Assembly (NCBI GenBank): GCA_045223915.1
Contig: JBGUZU010000015.1
Coordinates: 69,568-133,567 of the forward strand
Direction: 5' to 3'
Source: Ruminimicrobiellum sp045223915
Lineage (GTDB): Bacteria; Elusimicrobiota; Endomicrobiia; Endomicrobiales; Endomicrobiaceae
DNA length: 64,000 nucleotides
Below are positions 58,005-64,000 of this stretch, in pieces; positions within the stretch are counted from its first letter, which is position 1, and every line of letters starts with the position of its first letter. The translations under genes and the position numbers were made by a program. A model generated the notes under the pieces. It ran no database searches, was not told the DNA's origin, and was given only the letters and a program-made list of their open reading frames with translations.

Positions 58005-58486
58005 TATTTTTCCTCCTGTTTAATCATATCGTCAATAATTTTTGTTACTTTTTCAGGTGTAACCTGGCCGTAAACTTCGTTATCTATAACCATTGCAGGA
58101 GCAAGACCGCAAGCACCCAAACAAGATACTGTTTCCAATGTAAACAACATATCTTTTGTTGTGTTTTCGGATGCCGTAAGATTAAGTTTTGCTCTTATTG
58201 CATCAATAATTGTTGTAGATCTTTTAACGTGACATGCCGTTCCGTCGCAAACTTTTATTATGTGTTTGCCTTTTGCTTTTAAAGTGAAATGTGCAAAAAA
58301 TGTTGCAACTCCGTAAACTCTTGCAGGGGAGATATCCAATGCAGAAGCTATGAATGTCAAAATTTCTTCAGGAAGATAATTGTACACTTCCTGTACTGCC
58401 TGCAAAATTGGGATTAATCTTGCTTTGTCTCTGCCGTTTTCGTCAAGAATTTGGCAGACTTTGTCAAATTTCCCTTGATTTTCCAT
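58004..58486 (-). CDS. hydC: hydrogenase subunit HydC (NuoE-like)
   Basis: A 160-aa thioredoxin-like [2Fe-2S] protein. The four cluster cysteines are in CDGTACHVKRS and SCLGACGLAPAM. The N-terminal helical domain (LIPILQAVQEVYNYLPEEILTFIA) is typical of NuoE/HydC. AAGGAGA precedes the ATG. It sits 37 bases after rex. Confidence 0.95.
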   Translation of the reverse strand: MENQGKFDKVCQILDENGRDKARLIPILQAVQEVYNYLPEEILTFIASALDISPARVYGVATFFAHFTLKAKGKHIIKVCDGTACHVKRSTTIIDAIRAKLNLTASENTTKDMLFTLETVSCLGACGLAPAMVIDNEVYGQVTPEKVTKIIDDMIKQEEK

Positions 58487-58523
58487 GTAAGTTCTCCTTG
58501 TTATGTTAACAACTAATTCTTAA

Positions 58524-59174
58524 TTATCTTAAATTCTTTATTTTTTGCGACAAAACAGCTAAACTTGAAGCCAAATTTTCATGTTGAACAACAACATCTT
58601 TCGGAACATTTATTTTAATAGGTGCAAAATTCCAAATAGCTTTTATCCCTACTTTTACCATTCTGTCCGCCAACTCTTGTGCAACTGCGGAAGGAACGGT
58701 AAGAATTCCTATCTTTATTTGCATTCTGCTTATTATATCTTCAAGTCTGTCTATACTAAAAACTTTTTTATAATTTATAAATTTATCAACTCTTTCCGGA
58801 TTATTATCAAAAGCGGCAATTATATCTAATCCGTACTCTTTAAAACCGTGATAACCTAAAAGAGCATATCCTAAATGTCCGGCACCGATTAAAACAGCCT
58901 CATTTTTAGTATAAAAACCTAAAAATTTTTCTATTGCCGATATTAATTTCTTAAGGTTGTAACCTCTTTTGGGTTTTCCTTCAATTTTGGTTGCTTCTAT
59001 ATCTTTTCTTACTTGTATAGTATTAAATCCAAGGAACTTTGCTATTTGTGCCGATGAAATTTCTTTAACACCATCACTTTCCAATTGCTTCAAATAATGA
59101 TGGTAAAAAGGAAATCTTCTTAAAGTGGCTTCCGAAATTTCCTTCTTATTATATACAACACTTTTTTTCTTCAT
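58524..59174 (-). CDS. rex: redox-sensing repressor Rex
   Basis: A 216-aa NADH/NAD+-sensing repressor. The N-terminal winged helix (EATLRRFPFYHHYLKQLESDGVKEISSAQIAKFLGFNTIQVRKDIEAT) is followed by the Rossmann motif GAGHLGYALLGYHGF and a domain-swapped C-terminal helix. It is the first gene of rex-hydCBA, so the cell's NADH level probably sets hydrogenase expression, with autoregulation. TATAAG lies directly before the ATG, but the better promoter is at 59249-59277. Confidence 0.95.
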   Translation of the reverse strand: MKKKSVVYNKKEISEATLRRFPFYHHYLKQLESDGVKEISSAQIAKFLGFNTIQVRKDIEATKIEGKPKRGYNLKKLISAIEKFLGFYTKNEAVLIGAGHLGYALLGYHGFKEYGLDIIAAFDNNPERVDKFINYKKVFSIDRLEDIISRMQIKIGILTVPSAVAQELADRMVKVGIKAIWNFAPIKINVPKDVVVQHENLASSLAVLSQKIKNLR

Positions 59175-59239
59175 TTTCTTATATTTTTAATGAAAATTTT
59201 TATTTGTTTGTTCGTGTTTTTTCTTGAATACAACTTGTT

Positions 59240-59277
59240 ATAGATAAAATTTTATCTATTTAAAAACAGTAAGTCAA
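59240..59277 (-). promoter_or_regulatory. rex promoter with a 20-bp palindrome over the -10 box
   Basis: On the minus strand TTGACT (59272-59277) and TAAAAT (59249-59254) are 17 bases apart. The -10 lies inside a perfect 20-bp palindrome (59240-59259, core TAGATAAAATTTTATCTA), where a repressor would block polymerase. This does not match the common Rex box TTGTGAA-N4-TTCACAA, so the binding protein is uncertain. Confidence 0.6.
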
Positions 59278-59343
59278 TGAATTTAGATTAGTAAAACTTT
59301 TATATGTTTTTCTAATATTTTTAGTGTTTTTTGTATAAATAAA

Positions 59344-59379
59344 AAAACAAGAAACAATATTAAATATGTTTCTTGTTTT
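59344..59379 (-). terminator. terminator after the M48 protease gene
   Basis: AAAACAAGAAAC (59344-59355) pairs with GTTTCTTGTTTT (59368-59379), 12-base loop. On the minus strand it ends in a run of T, so it serves the M48 gene. The remaining bases between 59280 and 59343 hold nothing recognisable. Confidence 0.85.
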
Positions 59380-59399
59380 ATATAGTTATTTATGCTTTT

Positions 59400-60164
59400 T
59401 TATTTTGCTTTTTTATAATATTCCAAGGCTTCCGGCATATGTTCCTGCAAATCTTTAATTCTTTTTTCATCGGAAGGATGAGTAGATAAAAAGTCGGATA
59501 ATCCGCCTTGAGAACCGGAAGATGCAAATACCATTCTTTGCCAGAATTTTATAGCTTCGTTGGGATCATATCCTGCTTTTGCCATTAAAAGCAGTCCCAT
59601 GTAATCCGCTTCGGATTCATGTTTTCTGCTGTAAGGTAAAATAATACCTACATTTCCGGCAACATTTACACCCAACATTATTAATTCTTTATTAGGATTA
59701 TTTGAAAGAGTTGCACCGCCTATGGCAAGTCCGTATTGAAGTAAGGTGTTTTGTGCCGATCTTTCCGCACCGTGTCTTGCTATGGCATGTGCTATTTCGT
59801 GAGCCATAACGGTTGCAAGTCCCGCTTCGTTTTGTGTATAAGGTAAAATTCCCGTATATACCGCAACTTTACCTCCGGATAAGCACCATGCATTAGCTTC
59901 GTTGCTTTCCAATAAATTAAATTCCCAATCATAATCACAGTCTGAAACTGCGGCTATTTTTTGACCTACTTTTTTTACCAATGCCGTATTTGTTTTATCC
60001 GTAGATATTTTTGCTTCAGACAAATATTGCCCGTAACTTGTTGCACCTGCAGCAATTTCTTCAGCTTCATCGCTTAAAAGAAGTTGGTATCTTCCTGTCA
60101 TCGGAACAGATGTACAACCTGCAAATACAAATACAAAAGCTAATAAGTAATATTGTATTTTCAT
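59400..60164 (-). CDS. M48-family metalloprotease lipoprotein (LoiP/YcaL-like)
   Basis: A 254-aa protein with a lipoprotein signal (MKIQYYLLAFVFVFAGC; Cys17 lipidated). The zinc motif is MAHEIAHAIARHG and the third ligand is the Glu of RKHESEADYMGL. The usual SGGKVAVYTGILPYTQNEAGLA block precedes the motif. It probably takes part in outer-membrane protein quality control in the periplasm, like BepA, LoiP or YcaL; it lacks TPR repeats. It ends at its own terminator and starts 40 bases after the GH26-like gene. Confidence 0.92.
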   Translation of the reverse strand: MKIQYYLLAFVFVFAGCTSVPMTGRYQLLLSDEAEEIAAGATSYGQYLSEAKISTDKTNTALVKKVGQKIAAVSDCDYDWEFNLLESNEANAWCLSGGKVAVYTGILPYTQNEAGLATVMAHEIAHAIARHGAERSAQNTLLQYGLAIGGATLSNNPNKELIMLGVNVAGNVGIILPYSRKHESEADYMGLLLMAKAGYDPNEAIKFWQRMVFASSGSQGGLSDFLSTHPSDEKRIKDLQEHMPEALEYYKKAK

Positions 60165-60204
60165 AATGATAAACTCTCCCTAAATTTTATTATAGGTAAA
60201 ATTT

Positions 60205-61155
60205 TTATTTTATTTCTTTATATAACTTATCCGAATTTATAAATCTTTCGTCTTTTATATTTTCAAGCCAGAAATTTTTTATATTCTCCGAAGTATCTAA
60301 TTTGCCGTTGCCCCAATCATATTGTTCGAACATTTGTTGTTCGTCCCAATTTGCATTAATATAACAAAGTGCTTTTACATCTTTACTTTGTATGAATTTA
60401 AACAATATTCTATACCATTTAATTTTATCTGCTTCGGTTGCATTTGTGCCTAATGTAGGAGAACATTCCGCAATCATAAGCGGTTTGTTGTGAGCTTTTG
60501 CAAATTGTACCATAGGGAACCACTGCGGATTTGCGAAATAAGATATTGCACACCAATCAACATATTCGTCTCCGGGATACCATTGTTCAATTTTTCTTAC
60601 ATTGTATGTTGTATAAGAATGCCAAACATAAGAAACATTTTTTACTTTTTGTTCATCGAGTTTTTCTACTATATACTTAAATGCTTGTTTATATAGTTCG
60701 GGGTCATAATAGTTTTCCGGGAGATCAAATTCATAACCTATTCTTAAAAATACCGGAACATTAGCTTTTGTTATCCATTCGCCTAACTTTTTTATATTTT
60801 CATCTAAAGAACCGTCAATTACGGAATCTAAAGAACCTACCAAAAATAAACCTATTTGAAGTGCTGCTTTTTTATAATTTTTTAATATAAAACCGGCAGA
60901 CATTTTACCTGTTCCGTATTCAACATCTTCATCCAATGCTTCCAAATTTTGTAAAGATGTATAAATCATAAAACCTGCAGGAGTTTTTCCGTTTATCTTT
61001 ACAAATTCCCGGCTATCATCGTTATTTTGTCCGCAGAAAAGTAAAGTCTTGTTATCGGAAGGAACATATCTTCCGGTAAGATCTGCTTTTCTTTGAGCAA
61101 AAGCAAACGTTGTTACTAACAATAAACAAAATACTACACTGCAAAACTTCTTCAT
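60205..61155 (-). CDS. secreted GH26-like glycoside hydrolase
   Basis: A 316-aa exported protein (signal MKKFCSVVFCLLLVTTFAFA). The TIM-barrel pattern has a likely acid/base Glu in VFLRIGYEFDLPE and a likely nucleophile Glu in KPLMIAECSPT, with the conserved aromatic region YVWHSYTTY and WYPGDEYVDWCAISYF between. This order and spacing match GH26-type (beta-mannanase-like) enzymes. The substrate, a plant or fungal polysaccharide or a self-made glycan, cannot be told. A GGAGG sequence lies before the ATG. Confidence 0.8.
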   Translation of the reverse strand: MKKFCSVVFCLLLVTTFAFAQRKADLTGRYVPSDNKTLLFCGQNNDDSREFVKINGKTPAGFMIYTSLQNLEALDEDVEYGTGKMSAGFILKNYKKAALQIGLFLVGSLDSVIDGSLDENIKKLGEWITKANVPVFLRIGYEFDLPENYYDPELYKQAFKYIVEKLDEQKVKNVSYVWHSYTTYNVRKIEQWYPGDEYVDWCAISYFANPQWFPMVQFAKAHNKPLMIAECSPTLGTNATEADKIKWYRILFKFIQSKDVKALCYINANWDEQQMFEQYDWGNGKLDTSENIKNFWLENIKDERFINSDKLYKEIK

Positions 61156-61178
61156 AAATCCTCCAAACTACAAAACAC

Positions 61179-61207
61179 TTGACAAACCTCCTAATTTGTG
61201 CTATATT
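61179..61207 (+). promoter_or_regulatory. clpB promoter
   Basis: TTGACA (61179-61184) and TATATT (61202-61207) are 17 bases apart. The -10 box overlaps the first bases of the CIRCE operator. AAGGAGGT (61251-61258) is the ribosome site. Confidence 0.92.
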
Positions 61208-61232
61208 AGCACTCAGTAACAAAGAGTGCTAA
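61206..61232 (+). promoter_or_regulatory. CIRCE operator (HrcA binding site)
   Basis: TTAGCACTC (61206-61214), a 9-base spacer and GAGTGCTAA (61224-61232) match the CIRCE consensus perfectly. HrcA bound here would block the clpB promoter until heat or unfolded protein releases it. Confidence 0.97.
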
Positions 61233-61263
61233 TTAAAAATAATTAGCACAAAGGAGGTACACA

Positions 61264-63915
61264 ATGAATATATCAAAATTTACTATAAAATCGCAAGAGG
61301 CACTTGCGGATACGCAGGATATCGCGGTACAGTATGGTAACCAGGAAATATCCGCAGAACATCTTTTGTATGCTTTACTTAAACAGGAGCAAGGCATAGT
61401 AGGTACCATTATAAGTAAGTTGTCCGCAGTGGAACAAGATTTAAAACCGTTAATAGAAAACGATGTTTTAAAACTTATTGAAGCCAAACCTAAAGTTCAA
61501 GGTGCAACACCTTACTTATCAAGTGATTTAAACAAAATCTTAACCGTTTCGGAAAAGATAGCTAAAGATTTGAAAGATGAGTATGTTTCCACAGAACACA
61601 TATTTCTTTCTATTATAAGTTTTCCGGATTTGCAGGTAACAAAGGTTTTGAATAAGTACGGAATAACTCAAAATAAAGTTTTGAATGCTTTGGTGGAAAT
61701 AAGAGGTTCCAACAGAGTTACCGACCAAAACCCGGAAGATAAGTATCAGGCGTTGGAAAAGTACGGTAAAGATTTAACCGCACTTGCCAAAAAAGGGAAA
61801 CTTGATCCCGTTATCGGCAGAGATGAAGAAATAAGAAGAAGTATTCAGGTACTGTCAAGAAGAACAAAAAATAACCCTGTTTTAATAGGTGAACCGGGAG
61901 TAGGTAAAACAGCCATTGTTGAAGGTCTTGCACAAAGAATAGTTTCCGGTGATGTTCCCGAAACTTTAAAAGATAAAAAAGTTATAGAACTCGATTTGGG
62001 TTCTTTAATTGCCGGTGCAAAATTCAGAGGCGAATTTGAAGACAGATTAAAAGCCGTTTTAAAAGAAATTCAGGCGGCACAAGGTAAAATAATACTTTTT
62101 ATAGATGAAATTCATACTATCGTAGGTGCCGGTGCAACAGAAGGCGCAATGGATGCAGGTAACATGTTAAAACCGTTACTTGCAAGAGGCGAACTGAAAC
62201 TTATCGGTGCAACAACACTTGATGAATACAGAAAATATATTGAAAAAGATAAAGCATTGGAAAGAAGATTTCAAACCGTTTATACAGGTGAACCGTCAGT
62301 GGAAGATACCATTGCAATATTAAGAGGTATAAAAGAAAAATATGAAGTTCATCACGGTGTAAAAATAAAAGATTCCGCATTGGTTGCCGCGGCAACATTA
62401 AGTTCAAGATATATTACGGACAGATTTTTACCGGATAAAGCTATAGATTTGGTTGATGAAGCTGCAAGTAAGTTAAGAATGGAAATAGATTCTATGCCTG
62501 TAGAACTTGATACCGTTGAAAGAAAAATAAGACAACTTGAAATAGAAAAACAAGCGGTAAAAAAAGATTCCGACCCTGCAGCAAAAGAAAGACTTTCTGC
62601 TATAGAATCCGAAATTGAAAAATTAAAAAATTCGTCCAACGAAATGAAAGTTCATTGGCAAAAAGAAAAAGAAACTATTTCGTCCATAAGAAAGTTAAAA
62701 CAGGAAATAGAACAATTAAAAACAGATGAACAAAAAGCGGAAAGAAGCGGTGATTTGAACCTTGTTGCAGAAATCAGGTACGGTAAAATTCCTAAAGTTC
62801 AAACAGAGTTAGACAGCGAAAACAAAAAACTTGCCGTATTACAGAAAGATAAAAAAATGTTGAAAGAAGAAGTTGATGAAGACGATATAGCAACGGTTGT
62901 CGGTAAATGGACAGGTATTCCCGTATCTAAAATGATGGAAGGGGAAACACAAAAACTTCTTAAAATGGAAGAAAGATTGCACGAAAGAGTTATCGGCCAA
63001 AACGATGCCGTAGATGCTATAGCTAATGCCGTAAGAAGATCAAGATCCGGAATTTCCGACCCCAACAAACCTATGGGCTCGTTTATGTTTTTAGGTCCTA
63101 CGGGTGTAGGTAAAACCGAACTTGCAAAAGCGCTTGCAGACTTTTTGTTCGACGATGAAAGAAACATTGTTAGAATTGATATGAGCGAATATATGGAAAA
63201 ACATTCCGTATCAAAACTTATCGGAGCACCTCCGGGATATGTAGGTTTTGAAGACGGCGGTCAACTTACCGAAGCTGTAAGAAGAAGACCTTATTCGGTA
63301 GTATTGTTTGATGAAATAGAAAAAGCTCATCCGGATGTATTTAACATAATGTTACAATTGTTGGATGACGGAAGACTTACGGACAGTAAAGGCAGAACCG
63401 TAGACTTTAAAAATACGGTTATTATTATGACATCTAATGTAGGTTCGCAATACATTCAAGACAGTATCAATTTCGATAAAGATAAAATCGGTTTTGATAA
63501 AGATAAAAAGAAAAAAGAGCCTTTAAAAGAAAACTTTGATTACGAGCAGATAAAGAAAAAAATTGACAGTGAATTGCACTTACACTTTAAACCGGAATTT
63601 TTGAACAGAATAGATGAAATAATAATATTCAGAAGACTTGAAAAACAAGATATCGGTAAAATTATAGATATTCAATTAAAAACCATATTAAAAAGGTTGG
63701 CAGATAAGAAGATATCTATAGAACTCAGTGAAAAAGCAAAAGATTTTCTTGCAGATAAAGGTTATGAACCGGCATTCGGTGCAAGACCTTTAAAAAGAGC
63801 ACTGCAAACTTATTTGTTGAACCCGTTATCTACGGAACTTATTGCAGGGAAGTTTGGTGAAGGGGATAAGATAAAAGTAGATTTGGGTAAAAACGAACTT
63901 AAATTTGCCAAATAA
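61264..63915 (+). CDS. clpB: disaggregase ClpB
   Basis: An 883-aa AAA+ chaperone that pulls proteins out of aggregates together with DnaK. It has an N-terminal Clp-N domain (residues 5-145), a first ATPase domain with GEPGVGKT and Walker B IILFIDEIHT, the coiled-coil middle domain (about residues 410-525), and a second ATPase with GPTGVGKTE, VVLFDEIEKAHPDV and the arginine-finger region FLNRIDEII. Its sequence has no ClpP-binding loop. Under CIRCE control. The last 85 bases of the window after the stop contain TATAAT at 63941 but no clear gene. Confidence 0.97.
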   Translation: MNISKFTIKSQEALADTQDIAVQYGNQEISAEHLLYALLKQEQGIVGTIISKLSAVEQDLKPLIENDVLKLIEAKPKVQGATPYLSSDLNKILTVSEKIAKDLKDEYVSTEHIFLSIISFPDLQVTKVLNKYGITQNKVLNALVEIRGSNRVTDQNPEDKYQALEKYGKDLTALAKKGKLDPVIGRDEEIRRSIQVLSRRTKNNPVLIGEPGVGKTAIVEGLAQRIVSGDVPETLKDKKVIELDLGSLIAGAKFRGEFEDRLKAVLKEIQAAQGKIILFIDEIHTIVGAGATEGAMDAGNMLKPLLARGELKLIGATTLDEYRKYIEKDKALERRFQTVYTGEPSVEDTIAILRGIKEKYEVHHGVKIKDSALVAAATLSSRYITDRFLPDKAIDLVDEAASKLRMEIDSMPVELDTVERKIRQLEIEKQAVKKDSDPAAKERLSAIESEIEKLKNSSNEMKVHWQKEKETISSIRKLKQEIEQLKTDEQKAERSGDLNLVAEIRYGKIPKVQTELDSENKKLAVLQKDKKMLKEEVDEDDIATVVGKWTGIPVSKMMEGETQKLLKMEERLHERVIGQNDAVDAIANAVRRSRSGISDPNKPMGSFMFLGPTGVGKTELAKALADFLFDDERNIVRIDMSEYMEKHSVSKLIGAPPGYVGFEDGGQLTEAVRRRPYSVVLFDEIEKAHPDVFNIMLQLLDDGRLTDSKGRTVDFKNTVIIMTSNVGSQYIQDSINFDKDKIGFDKDKKKKEPLKENFDYEQIKKKIDSELHLHFKPEFLNRIDEIIIFRRLEKQDIGKIIDIQLKTILKRLADKKISIELSEKAKDFLADKGYEPAFGARPLKRALQTYLLNPLSTELIAGKFGEGDKIKVDLGKNELKFAK

Positions 63916-64000
63916 TTTATAGCGACCTTAATATTTTGGTTATAATATTGAAACTCAGGAAATCGAGTACACCCTTACGGGATCCAAGTACACTTCATTC

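Noticed and set aside
58498..58512. TTGTTA-TGT-TAACAA between rex and hydC as a Rex operator
   Set aside because: The half-site spacing is 3 bases shorter than in Rex boxes of the TTGTTAA-N4-TTAACAA type, and it overlaps the hydC ribosome site inside an operon.
63916..64000. A gene or promoter after clpB
   Set aside because: TATAAT at 63941 lacks a partner -35 box, and too little sequence remains to judge.

Overview
The window is 64 kb of A+T-rich chromosomal DNA from a diderm (outer-membrane) bacterium with a fermentative, anaerobic gene set. Evidence for an outer membrane: AsmA-like protein, two TolC-type channels, RND and MacB exporters, an MCE/MlaD protein and lipoproteins. Evidence for anaerobic life: a Rex-controlled trimeric [FeFe]-hydrogenase (HydCBA) and no respiratory complex in view. 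The mix of features, including a secreted 4521-residue multidomain protein, would fit Elusimicrobiota or a neighbouring lineage such as Omnitrophota. That placement is an inference and no rRNA is present to test it. No tRNA, rRNA, CRISPR, prophage or intact insertion sequence was found.

Layout. 1-1.7 kb (-): YtxH-like and small coiled-coil membrane proteins, then a MalK/UgpC-type ABC ATPase. 2.1-8.7 kb (+): TrpB2, a pyruvate kinase without C-terminal domain, a ZIP metal transporter and an AsmA-like protein. 8.9-14 kb (+): TolC, MacA-like adaptor, MacB, then a Spy-like periplasmic protein. 14.1-17 kb (-): patatin lipase, RlmN, HtpX. 17-27.3 kb (+): a CpXC protein, a small membrane protein, then a TolC / adaptor / two-RND-pump operon. 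27.3-38.8 kb (mostly -): aroK, aroC, radA; MCE protein and its ATPase; DUF1844 and gltX; hisG, cvpA, DUF1015. 39-53 kb (+): a small membrane protein and the giant gene. 53.2-59.2 kb: a lipoprotein, a short hydrogenase-associated protein, then rex-hydCBA (-). 59.4-61.2 kb (-): an M48 lipoprotein protease and a GH26-like secreted glycosidase. 61.2-64 kb (+): clpB behind a CIRCE operator.

Two things stand out. First, the giant protein joins a secretion signal, an N-terminal domain of unknown fold, a clan-CD-like His/Cys pair, two copies of CPBP-type intramembrane-protease motifs (EExxxR, FxxxH, HxxxN), an HD-GYP-like domain, at least six helical repeats and a PD-(D/E)XK-like motif. Its gene starts 19 bases after a strong intrinsic-terminator hairpin, so its expression may depend on read-through.

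Second, many spacers between co-directional genes share one composite plan in the mRNA sense: a short 3-4-nt-loop hairpin at or across the stop codon, a G-rich arm of degenerate 8-10-mers, a central hairpin, a complementary C-rich arm, and in several cases a hairpin whose loop GGA is the start of the Shine-Dalgarno sequence of the next gene. The arm sequences belong to at least four families, but order and strand polarity are constant. I do not recognise this as a described element. Several other genes look leaderless, with a TATAAT-like box directly before the start codon and no Shine-Dalgarno.
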